Shown here one piece after another: positions 1 through 8,009 of a stretch of DNA of 64,000 bases (position 1 is its first letter; each line of letters begins with the position of its first letter). Below the pieces are notes generated by a model. It saw nothing but the letters and a program-made list of their open reading frames with translations, was not told where the DNA came from and made no database searches. Origin of the DNA: Pseudomonas simiae (lineage in GTDB: Bacteria > Pseudomonadota > Gammaproteobacteria > Pseudomonadales > Pseudomonadaceae); assembly GCF_900111895.1 (NCBI RefSeq), contig NZ_FOKB01000001.1, forward strand, positions 124,001-188,000, given 5' to 3'. The position numbers were made by a program, and so were the translations under genes.

Positions 1-48
1 GGTGAGGTGAAACAGCACCAGGCTGTCGGCAGCGAGACGGAAGAGCAT
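1..48 (-). CDS. Partial CDS, probable DUF2784-type small membrane protein (N-terminus only)
   Basis: An ATG on the minus strand at 48 opens a frame that runs off the left edge of the window. The 16 visible residues begin MLFRLAADSLVLFHL, a short positively charged start leading into a hydrophobic helix. This resembles the start of DUF2784 membrane proteins of Pseudomonas, but the piece is too short for a firm call. No strong Shine-Dalgarno sequence is visible upstream. It would be divergent from the HAD phosphatase gene at 156. Confidence 0.45.
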   Translation of the reverse strand, partial: MLFRLAADSLVLFHLT

Positions 49-155
49 TGCGGGTACTTCGAAAGGAGGGGGCTACAGTCTAAAGGGTTGCTTGCCGGCA
101 AGTGTGGCCGTTATTGTGCTGAATCCTTTTAGTCCTCTCCCAAGGTTCTGTTGCG

Positions 156-845
156 ATGAATGCACCGCGTACCGCAGTCGGTCCAATCAAGGCCGTGATT
201 TTCGATATGGACGGGTTGTTGCTGGATACCGAAGGCATCTACACCGAAGTTACGCAGATCATCGCCGAACGCTACGGCCGTACCTACGATTGGGGCATCA
301 AGCAGCACATCATCGGGCGCGGTGCCCAGGACTTGGCTGACTACGTGGTGAAGGCGCTGGATTTGCCGATCACACCGGCGCAGTTCCTGGAAATACGCGA
401 GCCGCTGATGAGCGAGCGCTTCCCCAAGGCATTGGGCATGCCTGGCGCTGAAGCTTTGGTGCGGCACTTGAAAGCGCACAATATCCCGATTGCGGTGGGC
501 ACCAGTTCGTCGCGCAATTCGTTCGGCCACAAGACCACGCTGCACCGCGAATGGTTTGGCCTGTTCGATACCATCGTCACCGCTGACGACCCGGAAGTCG
601 GTGCCGCCAAGCCTGCGCCGGACATCTTCCTCACCGCCGCCCGCCGCCTGGGCGTTGCGCCCGAGGACTGCCTGGTGTTCGAAGACTCGCCGTTTGGCGT
701 CACCGCCGCCAAGGCCGCGCACATGACCGCCATCGCCGTGCCGGATGAAGCCATGGCCGACAGCAAGTACCACCATGCCGACCAGATCATCCGCAAGCTC
801 GCGGACTTTGACCTAGCGGCCTATGGCTTGCCGCCCCGTCCCTGA
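156..845 (+). CDS. HAD-superfamily (subfamily IA) phosphatase
   Basis: This is a 229-residue cytoplasmic haloacid-dehalogenase-type phosphatase. Motif I is FDMDGLLLDT with the nucleophile Asp17 and acid/base Asp19, a helical cap follows, motif II is the GTSSS stretch around residue 115, motif III the Lys in GAAKPAPD, and motif IV is FEDSPFGV. The helical cap between motifs I and II marks the C1-cap IA group, whose members hydrolyse sugar phosphates, phosphoglycolate or pseudouridine 5'-phosphate. The length is normal for this group. An AAGG lies about ten bases before the ATG. The gene stands alone and is followed directly by a REP pair. The substrate cannot be assigned from sequence; the DGLLLDTE motif is shared with sugar-phosphate and pseudouridine phosphatases. 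Confidence 0.85.
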   Translation: MNAPRTAVGPIKAVIFDMDGLLLDTEGIYTEVTQIIAERYGRTYDWGIKQHIIGRGAQDLADYVVKALDLPITPAQFLEIREPLMSERFPKALGMPGAEALVRHLKAHNIPIAVGTSSSRNSFGHKTTLHREWFGLFDTIVTADDPEVGAAKPAPDIFLTAARRLGVAPEDCLVFEDSPFGVTAAKAAHMTAIAVPDEAMADSKYHHADQIIRKLADFDLAAYGLPPRP

Positions 846-860
846 ATCAAACACAGGTCA

Positions 861-958
861 ACCCTGTGGGAGCGGTCTTGCTCGCGAAAGCGGTGTATCA
901 GTCGATGTATTAAGTGACCGATACTCAGCCTTCGCGAGCAAGCCCGCTCCCACAGGGT
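861..958. repeat. REP pair (REPIN), GCGGGCTTGCTCGCGA family
   Basis: Two inverted REP copies face each other around a short spacer. The left copy reads GTGGGAGCGGTCTTGCTCGC (one change from the usual core) and the right is its near complement. The outer ACCCTGTG and CACAGGGT also pair, so the transcript would fold into one long stem. It lies between the convergent HAD and SDR genes, the usual place for such elements in fluorescent Pseudomonas. Confidence 0.9.
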
Positions 959-978
959 TTTGCAGTGTTTAAGAAGTA

Positions 979-1725
979 CTAGGCGCTGAAGCCACCATCG
1001 ATGGTCAAACTGGCACCTGTGATGTAACCCGCTTCCGGCCCTGCGAGGTAAGCCACAAAGCTGGCGATCTCTTCCACATGCCCGTAACGCCCCACCGCCA
1101 TCAGCCCGATCAAGCTTTCGGCAAAATCGCTGTTCGCCGGGTTCATATCGGTGTCCACCGGCCCAGGCTGCACGTTGTTGATGGTGATGCCGCGTGGCCC
1201 CAGATCTCGCGCCAGGCCCTTGGTCAACCCCACCAGCGCCGCCTTGCTCATGGCGTACGGGCCGCCACCGCCAAACGGCATGCGCTCGGCATTGGTGCTA
1301 CCAATGTTGATCACCCGACCGCCGTCACCCATATGCTTGGCCGCTTCCTGGGTCGCGATAAACACGCTGCGTACGTTGATCGCCAACGTCTGGTCAAAAT
1401 CTTCCAGCCTGAAATCTTCCAGCGGCGCAATGGCCAGCACACCGGCGTTGTTCACCAGAATGTCCAGGCGACCAAAGGCTTCGACGGTGGCGTTGACGGC
1501 GTTGCGGATCGCCCCGGCATCGGCGCTGTCGGCGTGGATCGCCAGTGCTTTGCCGCCTTCGCTGATCACGCTGTTCTGCAGTTCTTCAGCCTTGGCGACC
1601 GAGCTGACGTAAGTAAAGGCGACTGCTGCACCCTGCGCCGCGAGGCGCTTGACGATGGCGGCGCCGATGCCGCGAGAACCGCCTTGGATCAAGGCGACTT
1701 TGCCGCTGAGGTTCTGTGTGGTCAT
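979..1725 (-). CDS. SDR-family NAD(P)-dependent oxidoreductase
   Basis: This is a 248-residue classical short-chain dehydrogenase/reductase. The Rossmann nucleotide loop is GGSRGIGAA near residue 16, the structural NNAG motif lies near residue 91, and the catalytic Tyr-x-x-x-Lys is seen as YAMSK with the upstream Ser of the INIGST strand. It resembles FabG-like and 3-oxoacyl-reductase paralogues that serve as general aldehyde or ketone reductases. The end ITGASLTIDGGFSA is typical of the family. AGGAGA lies seven bases before the ATG. The gene is divergent from the LysR gene at 1852, a common arrangement in which the LysR protein controls its neighbour. The substrate is unknown. Confidence 0.88.
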   Translation of the reverse strand: MTTQNLSGKVALIQGGSRGIGAAIVKRLAAQGAAVAFTYVSSVAKAEELQNSVISEGGKALAIHADSADAGAIRNAVNATVEAFGRLDILVNNAGVLAIAPLEDFRLEDFDQTLAINVRSVFIATQEAAKHMGDGGRVINIGSTNAERMPFGGGGPYAMSKAALVGLTKGLARDLGPRGITINNVQPGPVDTDMNPANSDFAESLIGLMAVGRYGHVEEIASFVAYLAGPEAGYITGASLTIDGGFSA

Positions 1726-1851
1726 GTCGATCTCCTAGCTGTTCAAGGCGGGATGCCTTGTTGTTGGGGCCGAGTATCGACCTCGCCAGTTCCTCCCGGT
1801 AGACCGTGATTGCTATAGTCTGTGTAAACCAAAAGTTTAGAGTGAGTCGAT

Positions 1852-2781
1852 ATGGAGAGCTTTGGCAGTATCGAATGCTTCGTGCGCAGCGCTGAAGGCG
1901 GCAGCTTTGCGGAGGCTGCCCGGCACCTGAGCCTGACCCCGGCAGCCGTCGGCAAAAGTGTCGCCAAGCTGGAGGCGCGCCTGGGGGTGAGATTGTTCCA
2001 GCGCAGCACTCGGCGTCTCACCCTGACCGAAGCCGGAAAACTGTTTCTGGAAGAGGTCAGCGGTAGCCTCACCACCATCCAGAACGCCATGGCCAACCTG
2101 GCGAGCGCTGAAGGGCGGCCGGTAGGGACGCTCAAGGTCAGCATGGGCACCGTGTTTGGCAATCGCTATGTGGTGCCACTGCTGGGGGAGTTCATGCAGC
2201 GCTTTCCAGACATCAGCCCGGATTGGCATTTCGATAACCGTCAGGTGGACCTGATCGGCCAAGGTTTCGATGCGGCCATCGGCGGCGGTTTTGAACTGCC
2301 CCAGGGGGTCGTGGCGCGTAAACTCACACCGGCACATCGGGTATTGGTGGCGTCGCCGGATTACCTGGCGCGACGCGCGCCGGTATTGACCCCAGAGGAC
2401 TTGGCGCGCTGCACGGGGATTCTCATCCGCTCCCCCCAAACCGGCCGCGTACGCTCCTGGCAGTTGACCAGCACCGAGCGTGAACACCGCCCGCTGGTGC
2501 TTAAGTCGAGAATGACCATGAGCGACTCTGAAGCTGCCTGCTGCGCCAGCGCGCAGGGCCTGGGCATCGCCCTAGTGAGCATGCCCATGGCCGTGCCGTT
2601 TCTGGACAGCGGCGCGGTGGTGCGGGTGCTGCCCGACTGGTATGTCGACGACGGCAACATCTCCATTTACTACGCCGAACATAAACTGCTACCCGGCAAG
2701 ACCCGCGCGTTTGTGGATTTCATCATCGAGCAGTTTGCCGAACAGCAGTTGAGCCAGCGTTTTAACGCGGCCAGCCGATGA
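1852..2781 (+). CDS. LysR-family transcriptional regulator
   Basis: This 309-residue protein has an N-terminal winged helix-turn-helix (about residues 1-60, with the typical AARHLSLTPAAVGKSVAKLE and LFQRSTRRLTLTEAG stretches) followed by a periplasmic-binding-like effector domain. It belongs to the group often found divergent from short-chain dehydrogenases, and it probably controls the SDR gene at 979-1725 across the 126-base shared intergenic region. The start at 1852 follows GAGTGAG. Its last 20 bases overlap the end of the convergent racemase gene. The effector is unknown. Confidence 0.88.
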   Translation: MESFGSIECFVRSAEGGSFAEAARHLSLTPAAVGKSVAKLEARLGVRLFQRSTRRLTLTEAGKLFLEEVSGSLTTIQNAMANLASAEGRPVGTLKVSMGTVFGNRYVVPLLGEFMQRFPDISPDWHFDNRQVDLIGQGFDAAIGGGFELPQGVVARKLTPAHRVLVASPDYLARRAPVLTPEDLARCTGILIRSPQTGRVRSWQLTSTEREHRPLVLKSRMTMSDSEAACCASAQGLGIALVSMPMAVPFLDSGAVVRVLPDWYVDDGNISIYYAEHKLLPGKTRAFVDFIIEQFAEQQLSQRFNAASR

Positions 2782-3478
2782 TTTTTTTCGGCCTTGGCGT
2801 CGCATAAGTCCTGATCTTCGACGTCGACAACCCCAACCGCACCAGCGATTCGGCGATGGTCACTGCGGCGGTTACGCCGTCCACCACTGGCACGCCGGTG
2901 CGCTGGCGGATCTGCTCGTCCAGCCCGGCCATGCCGCCGCAGCCCAGGCAGATCACTTCAGCCTTGTCTTCGCTGATGGCCAGTTCCGCCTGGCGCACGA
3001 TGGCTTCCATCGCCGCCCGCGGGTTTTCTTCCAACTCCAGCACTGCCATGCCGCTGGCCCGTACCGAGGCACAGCGTTGATACAAGCCGGCCAGTTTCAG
3101 GCGGTCTTCGATCAGCGGCACGGTGCGGTCCAGCGTGGTCACCACCGAATAGGCATGGCCCAGAAACATCGCGGTACTGGCGGCCGCTTCGGTGATGTCC
3201 ACCACCGGCACGTTGAGCAACTCCTGCAAGCCTTCGCGGCCGTGCTCACCGTAACCGGCCTGGATCACCGCGTCGAACGGCTGGTCGTAGGCCATCACGC
3301 GGTCCATCACGGCGATGGCCGCCAGGTAGCTTTCAAAGTTGCCTTCCACCGACTCCGCGCCGAAGTAGGGCGTGAGCCCGACAATCTCAGTGCCCGGCGC
3401 AGCCACAGCCCGTGCCTGCTGGGCGATGGTTTCAGTGATGGATTCGGTGGTGTTGACGTTGACCACGAGGATACGCAT
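2762..3478 (-). CDS. Asp/Glu/hydantoin racemase family protein (hydantoin or allantoin racemase)
   Basis: This 238-residue protein begins MRILVVNVNTTESIT, the usual start of hydantoin racemases and of the related allantoin racemase HpxA. The two catalytic cysteines of the family fit the Cys of CLGCGG in the C-terminal half and a position in the N-terminal half that is less clear (ITEAAA, where several relatives have Cys). AAGGA precedes the chosen ATG at 3478; the longer frame would run 57 bases upstream into the permease gene's tail. The permease stops 13 bases before this start, so the two genes form an operon that probably imports and epimerises a hydantoin-type compound. Which compound is used, allantoin or 5-substituted hydantoins, is inference. 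Confidence 0.82.
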   Translation of the reverse strand: MRILVVNVNTTESITETIAQQARAVAAPGTEIVGLTPYFGAESVEGNFESYLAAIAVMDRVMAYDQPFDAVIQAGYGEHGREGLQELLNVPVVDITEAAASTAMFLGHAYSVVTTLDRTVPLIEDRLKLAGLYQRCASVRASGMAVLELEENPRAAMEAIVRQAELAISEDKAEVICLGCGGMAGLDEQIRQRTGVPVVDGVTAAVTIAESLVRLGLSTSKIRTYATPRPKKIIGWPR

Positions 3479-3491
3479 GGAGTGTCCTTGA

Positions 3492-5021
3492 TTAATGACT
3501 GACGTTATCGACTGCAATGCTTTCGCCGCTGACATCGGCGTAGAACGGCTGACGCTTGGCGATCAGCAGGTAGAGCAACCCTGCAATACCAGCGCCAAAC
3601 ATCCAGGAAAACGGTGAAACACTGGCGAAACCGGGCAGCAGCGCCAGGAGAATGGCGATCACGGCTGCGGGAATGAATGCTGCCACCGCGCGTAAATTGA
3701 CCCCACGGCTGTAGTAATAAACGCCATTTGGGTCTTCGCTATACAGCTGCAACACGTCCACCCGGCTTTTACGGATCAGCCAGTAATCAACCATGATCAC
3801 CCCATACAACGGCCCCAGCAGGGCACCCAGGCCGGAGAGGAAATACACAATCACCAACGGGCTGTTGTAGAGGTTCCACGGCAGGATCAGCACCGCCACG
3901 GTGGCACTGATCAACCCCGCGCGGCGGAAGTTCAGGTACTTGGGCGCCAGGTTGCTCAGCACAAAGGCTGGTGCGACGAAGTTGGCCATGATGTTCACTG
4001 CCACGGTAACGATCAGGAACGCCAGGCAACCGAGCACCAGGAAAAAGGTGCTGGGAATGGCCGCGATGATTTCAGTGGGGCTTTCGATCACCCGGCCGTT
4101 AAGCTGGAATTGCCCGCCGCACAGCAGCACGGTGATCGCGGCAAACACCAGGATATTCACCGGCAGGCCCCAGAAATTGCCGACCTGGATGGTCTTGCGG
4201 CACGGCGAAGAGCGGGCGAAGTCGCAGAAATTGAGGATCAGCGTGCCGTAGATCGCCAGCCACAGCGCGCCACCGGCAAAGATATTGCGCCACATCTCGC
4301 CGCCGCTCAGCGGGTCGCGGATCGACCAGGCGATGTTCCCGCCCGTCTGGAAGTACATCCAGCCGGCCAGTGACGCTACCGTCAGCAGAATCACCGGTCC
4401 GGCGAAGCCTTCGTAGCGGCGCACCATCTCCATGCCGTAAGCCAGGATCACCAGCTGCACCAGCCAGATCGCCACAAAACAGGCCCAGCCGAGGGACGAC
4501 AGGCCCAGGATCGAGTTGTGGTCATAGTCGGCAAAACCTGGATGAATTGCCGTCAGCAACACGCGGAAAACCACCGAGGCCAGGTAGGTCTGGATACCGA
4601 ACCAGGCAATCGCAATCACTGCGCGGATCAACGCCGGAATCTGCGCGCCATGGATGCCGAAGCTGATTCGACTCATCACTGGGAACGGCACACCGGTCTT
4701 CTGCCCCATATAACCCGATAGGTTCATGAAGAAGTACACCAACGCCGCGCCGATACCCAGGGACAACAGAATTTGCCAACCGCCCAGACCCAAGGCATAC
4801 AAGCTAATGGCGAAGGAATAGTTGGCGATGTTGTGCACGTCGTTGGTCCACAGTGCAAAGATGCTGTAGCGCCCCCAGCGTCGGCCTTCGACCTTGGTCG
4901 GGGCCAGGTCTTTGTTGTGCAGCCGTGGGCTCAGCACCAGGGGGCCGGGGCTTGTCGCTTCGGGGTTGAGGGGCGAGGAGGGCAGATCCAGTGCGATATT
5001 GTTCGAGAGGCTTGGACGCAT
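3492..5021 (-). CDS. NCS1-family nucleobase/hydantoin/allantoin permease
   Basis: The 509-residue product is an inner-membrane transporter of the nucleobase:cation symporter-1 family. It has about twelve hydrophobic segments after a hydrophilic N-terminus that carries the family signature around NKDLAPTKVEGRRWGRYSIFALW, followed by a helix with NIANY. Relatives carry allantoin, hydantoins, uracil or cytosine. The chosen ATG at 5021 (MRPSLSNN) has a GGAG upstream; the longer frame would begin 28 codons earlier inside an AT-rich region holding the palindrome at 5089. The gene is the first of a two-gene operon with the racemase, which supports hydantoin or allantoin as the cargo. Confidence 0.87.
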   Translation of the reverse strand: MRPSLSNNIALDLPSSPLNPEATSPGPLVLSPRLHNKDLAPTKVEGRRWGRYSIFALWTNDVHNIANYSFAISLYALGLGGWQILLSLGIGAALVYFFMNLSGYMGQKTGVPFPVMSRISFGIHGAQIPALIRAVIAIAWFGIQTYLASVVFRVLLTAIHPGFADYDHNSILGLSSLGWACFVAIWLVQLVILAYGMEMVRRYEGFAGPVILLTVASLAGWMYFQTGGNIAWSIRDPLSGGEMWRNIFAGGALWLAIYGTLILNFCDFARSSPCRKTIQVGNFWGLPVNILVFAAITVLLCGGQFQLNGRVIESPTEIIAAIPSTFFLVLGCLAFLIVTVAVNIMANFVAPAFVLSNLAPKYLNFRRAGLISATVAVLILPWNLYNSPLVIVYFLSGLGALLGPLYGVIMVDYWLIRKSRVDVLQLYSEDPNGVYYYSRGVNLRAVAAFIPAAVIAILLALLPGFASVSPFSWMFGAGIAGLLYLLIAKRQPFYADVSGESIAVDNVSH

Positions 5022-5088
5022 TCCGGCAGGCTCCAGCGCATCGGCAGCCAGGCCGCAGATGGCAAAGTGTATGTATGTTTTGTATTTA

Positions 5089-5098
5089 TTGTATACAA
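5089..5098. promoter_or_regulatory. Palindrome TTGTATACAA, candidate GntR-family operator
   Basis: A perfect 10-base palindrome lies 67 bases upstream of the NCS1 permease start, in AT-rich DNA with partial copies (TTGTATTTA) beside it. Its form is that of operators bound by FCD-type GntR regulators. A one-base variant, TTGTGTACAA, occurs upstream of the FCD-GntR gene at 56746. Binding is inferred. Confidence 0.5.
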
Positions 5099-5380
5099 AG
5101 CGCATTTCACCTTAAGCCACTTACGTGCCAGTTTTTGATCTATGAAAGCTGGAGGTAATTTCCTTTTTGCATGTTCTTGAAATAACTATCTGAATTACAA
5201 ACGATATAAATTGACCGTTTGAACAGCTATTTATTTTGCTGTGGGAAGCGTGCGATGCACGGTGGGAAACTGCGGGCGGATAGAGGTGTTACGTTAGGGT
5301 GCGGATCACAGAAAATTGCACACATAAATGCCACCTATGGTTACATCTGTGTGTACACCTTCAGTGTTAAACACATAACA
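5099..5380. other. Intergenic region, no gene recognised
   Basis: This AT-rich stretch separates the permease operon from the REP pair and cysH. The short frames that cross it have no Shine-Dalgarno sequence and no family resemblance, and one continues into the REP pair, so I do not call a gene. It probably holds the permease promoter at its left end. Confidence 0.5.
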
Positions 5381-5473
5381 AATGTGGGAGCGGGCTTGCC
5401 CGCGATGACGGAAAATCAGTCACGCAAATAGCGACTGATCCACCGCGATCGCGGGCAAGCCCGCTCCCACATT
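5381..5473. repeat. REP pair (REPIN), GCGGGCTTGCCCGCGAT family
   Basis: Two facing REP copies with the core GTGGGAGCGGGCTTGCCCGC enclose about 40 bases. It lies just downstream of cysH, reading from that gene, and may protect or end its transcript. The CCCGCGAT variant differs from the CTCGCGAA variant seen at 861 and 15599. Confidence 0.9.
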
Positions 5474-5494
5474 GATTATTTGATCGCGAAGCCC

Positions 5495-6229
5495 TTAGGC
5501 CTTGCTGATGATGTTCCCGGCATGCAGACCGCATTCCTTCTGCGTGGCTTCTTCCCACCACCAGCGACCTTCGCGTTCATGCTGGTTCGGCAGCACCGGC
5601 CGGGTGCAGGGCTCGCAGCCGATGCTGATAAAGCCGCGCTCATGCAGGCTGTTGTACGGCAGCTCCAGCATGCGGATGTAACCCCAGACTTCCTCACTGG
5701 TCATCTGCGCCAGCGGGTTGAACTTGTACAGCGTGCGTTCCGGGGTGGAGAAGGCTGTGTCAATTTCCAGCGCCGCCACTTGGCTGCGGGTACCGGGACT
5801 CTGGTCACGGCGCTGGCCGGTGGCCCAGGCATTCACGCCTGCGAGTTTGCGGCGCAGCGGCTCGATCTTGCGCACGCCGCAGCATTCGCCATGGCCGTCC
5901 TTATAGAAGCTGAACAGGCCCTTCTCTTTGACGAAGGGTTCCAGCTTGCTCTGGTCCGGCGAGATCAACTCGATGTCGATTTTGTAGAACTCGCGTACCT
6001 GCTCGATGAACCGGTAGGTCTCCGGGTGCAGGCGGCCGGTGTCGAGGCTGAATACCTTGACGTTCTTGTTCAGCTTCCAGGCCATGTCGACCAGCACCAC
6101 GTCCTCGGCACCGCTGAAGGAAATCCACAGGTCATCACCGAACTGGCTGAACGCCAGCTTGAGAATATCCTGGGCGGATTTGTTGGCGTAAGTCGCGGCG
6201 AGTTCAGCGACGTCGAAGGCTTGGTTCAT
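5495..6229 (-). CDS. cysH: Adenylylsulfate (APS) reductase, CysH type
   Basis: This 244-residue enzyme reduces activated sulfate to sulfite for cysteine synthesis. The N-terminal PP-loop-like fold has the [10 protein letters not shown] stretch around residues 38-47. The cysteine pairs Cys116-Cys117 and Cys205-x2-Cys208 that hold a [4Fe-4S] cluster are present, which marks the bacterial APS-reducing form rather than the cluster-free PAPS reductase of enteric bacteria. The catalytic Cys233 lies in the C-terminal KECGLH motif. The gene is alone, with thrH divergent at 6382. Its presence shows that the strain has ordinary assimilatory sulfate reduction, so the second cysteine module at 21-26 kb is not the only route to cysteine. 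Confidence 0.95.
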   Translation of the reverse strand: MNQAFDVAELAATYANKSAQDILKLAFSQFGDDLWISFSGAEDVVLVDMAWKLNKNVKVFSLDTGRLHPETYRFIEQVREFYKIDIELISPDQSKLEPFVKEKGLFSFYKDGHGECCGVRKIEPLRRKLAGVNAWATGQRRDQSPGTRSQVAALEIDTAFSTPERTLYKFNPLAQMTSEEVWGYIRMLELPYNSLHERGFISIGCEPCTRPVLPNQHEREGRWWWEEATQKECGLHAGNIISKA

Positions 6230-6381
6230 CAGGACGGTTCCTACAGGTCAGTGGCGCTGAGCGCTCTATAGGGGAGCGATGGTATCAAAATCCGCTCTGC
6301 GTTGCGGCGGTGAGCTTGAATCGCTAGAGTTCGGCAGTCCTTTTGCTCGCTCAACCAACAAACTACAAATGGGAGTGTCTT

Positions 6382-6999
6382 GTGGAAATTGCCTGTCTCG
6401 ACCTGGAAGGGGTGCTGGTTCCGGAAATCTGGATCGCCTTCGCCGAAAAAACCGGTATTGAATCCCTGCGGGCGACTACCCGGGACATTCCCGACTATGA
6501 CGTGCTGATGAAGCAACGCCTGCGCATCCTCGACGAACACGGGCTCAAGCTCGCCGACATCCAGGCAGTGATCGCCACTCTCAAGCCGTTGGACGGCGCC
6601 ATCGAATTCGTCAACTGGCTGCGCGAGCGCTTCCAGGTGGTGATCCTGTCCGACACCTTCTATGAATTTTCCCAACCCCTGATGCGCCAACTGGGTTTCC
6701 CGACCCTGCTGTGCCATCGGCTGATTACCGACGACACCGATCGCGTGGTCAGTTACCAACTGCGCCAGAAAGATCCGAAGCGCCAATCCGTGCTGGCCTT
6801 CAAGAGTCTGTACTACCGGGTGATCGCCGCCGGCGACTCTTACAACGACACCACCATGCTGGGCGAAGCCGACTGTGGGATTCTGTTCCATGCGCCGGAG
6901 AACGTGATCCGCGAATTCCCGCAATTCCCGGCGGTGCATACGTTCGAGGATCTGAAGCAGGCGTTCATCAAGGCGTCGAATCGGCCGTTGAGCCTGTAG
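6382..6999 (+). CDS. thrH: ThrH, phosphoserine phosphatase / phosphoserine:homoserine phosphotransferase
   Basis: The 205-residue HAD-superfamily protein matches Pseudomonas ThrH, a SerB-like phosphatase that can also move phosphate from phosphoserine to homoserine. The first motif, CLDLEG, has Asp7 as nucleophile and Glu9 where most HAD phosphatases have Asp, a known ThrH feature. ILSDTFYEF supplies motif II and AAGDSYNDTTML motif IV. The start is a GTG at 6382 preceded by GGGAG; it gives the family's normal N-terminus, whereas the ATG further upstream would add thirteen unrelated residues. It is divergent from cysH, a neighbour pair common in Pseudomonas. Confidence 0.92.
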   Translation: MEIACLDLEGVLVPEIWIAFAEKTGIESLRATTRDIPDYDVLMKQRLRILDEHGLKLADIQAVIATLKPLDGAIEFVNWLRERFQVVILSDTFYEFSQPLMRQLGFPTLLCHRLITDDTDRVVSYQLRQKDPKRQSVLAFKSLYYRVIAAGDSYNDTTMLGEADCGILFHAPENVIREFPQFPAVHTFEDLKQAFIKASNRPLSL

Positions 7000-7027
7000 G
7001 TTTTCGCCAAGGCTGGTGGCCCCTTCA

Positions 7028-7095
7028 CAGGCAAGCCAGCGCCCACACGTGAACGGGTTTACACGTCAAAATGTGGGAGCCGGGCTTGCCCGCAA
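7028..7095. repeat. Degenerate, outward-facing REP pair
   Basis: A decayed copy (GGCAAGCCAGCGCCCACA) on the left and a better one (ATGTGGGAGCCGGGCTTGCCCGC) on the right are arranged back to back, the opposite orientation to the other pairs. It lies between the convergent thrH and higA genes. Confidence 0.65.
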
Positions 7096-7121
7096 TGAGG
7101 TCCTTACAAACACCGTAAATC

Positions 7122-7481
7122 TCAGACGCCAGCCAGCAAGCGCTCATAAGGAATACTTAAGCCTTCATGCAGGCGCTTGATCATCGACAAGCTCAGCTTG
7201 CGCTTGTGATTCAATACTTCGGACACACGTCCGCTTGTCCCGATGAAAGGCTCAAGATCCCGAGCGGTCATGCCCAACTGCTCCATGCGAAATTTAATCG
7301 CTTCCACTGGATCCGAAGGTGGCATTGGATAATGTTCTGCCTCGTATTTTTCTATGAGGACTGCAAGAATTTCGAGCTCGTCACCTTCCGGTGAGCCGAC
7401 TTCGGCTCCCCATAGCTGCTCGACGCGCGTGAGTGCCGCGGTCAGGTCTTCCTGGGAATGTATAGGTTTGATGTTCATCAC
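7122..7481 (-). CDS. higA: HigA-type antitoxin, helix-turn-helix transcriptional regulator
   Basis: This 119-residue protein has an acidic N-terminal half (EGDELEILAVLIEKYEAEHY) and a C-terminal XRE-type helix-turn-helix (about residues 65-105, with MTARDLEPFIGTSGRVSEVLNHKRKLS). This layout is that of COG5499-type HigA antitoxins, which bind the toxin and repress the operon. It overlaps the toxin gene by four bases, so translation is probably coupled. The frame opens ATGATG; the second ATG at 7478 is equally possible. The upstream toxin gene and the palindrome at 7790-7804 complete a standard higBA unit. Confidence 0.9.
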   Translation of the reverse strand: MMNIKPIHSQEDLTAALTRVEQLWGAEVGSPEGDELEILAVLIEKYEAEHYPMPPSDPVEAIKFRMEQLGMTARDLEPFIGTSGRVSEVLNHKRKLSLSMIKRLHEGLSIPYERLLAGV

Positions 7482-7780
7482 ACGGTCTCCGCGTTGATCT
7501 GGTCGTACTGCGCATGCGTCCCCACGAAACGTATGAACCCAAGCTGGCGCTGATAATCGATCGCCATGATCACTCGATATTTGTTGCCGCCCACGTTGAA
7601 GGCAACCCTGCCACCTTTCAGGATACTTGCCGCTCTAAGCTCTGCTTTGAGTGCTTGCGGCGTTGGGTAAGTGGCTTTCTCCAAATGACGGTACAGTTCG
7701 ACCAGCGGTGTTTTGGCGTCGGAATAAGCTGAGTGGCTTTCCCAGAATATTCGTAGGGTTGAGAGAGCGATTATGCGCAT
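7478..7780 (-). CDS. higB: HigB-family type II toxin (mRNA interferase)
   Basis: The 100-residue protein matches the HigB_toxin family, RelE-fold ribosome-dependent mRNA endonucleases. Visible family features are the N-terminal RIIALSTLRIFWESH, the central GGRVAFNVGGNKYRV strand and the C-terminal FVGTHAQYDQI. Toxin precedes antitoxin, the inverted order typical of higBA. The start lies only about ten bases from the operator palindrome and -10-like TATATT, so the leader is very short. The frame is intact, and I see no sign of decay. Confidence 0.9.
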   Translation of the reverse strand: MRIIALSTLRIFWESHSAYSDAKTPLVELYRHLEKATYPTPQALKAELRAASILKGGRVAFNVGGNKYRVIMAIDYQRQLGFIRFVGTHAQYDQINAETV

Positions 7781-7789
7781 CGCTTCATC

Positions 7790-7804
7790 CTCCCAATTTG
7801 GGAG
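7790..7804. promoter_or_regulatory. Inverted repeat, higBA operator
   Basis: CTCCC-AATTT-GGGAG is a perfect inverted repeat ending ten bases before the higB start. On the minus strand it is preceded by TATATT, a good -10 box, so a bound HigA dimer would cover the promoter. The binding is inferred from position and from the usual habit of HigA repressors. Confidence 0.65.
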
Positions 7805-8009
7805 AATATAGGCGCGGTTGGATCGAGATGCAATCTCGGAAACAATTTCTTAAGAGTAAGCAGTCGGTTCATGTGATCCCTCACAGACGGCTAGTGGACG
7901 GTCCGAGCCGGACGCTATCGTCCAGCTCGAATGTCGTCCATAGACGTTCTGATTCAGGTTTTTTCCTGCCGGGCGGCTTTGCGTCCGAGAGCCAGGAGGG
8001 GCTTGGCGA

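Noticed and set aside
5219..5431. A 70-codon frame between the NCS1 permease and cysH
   Set aside because: It has no Shine-Dalgarno, no family resemblance, and ends inside a REP pair.
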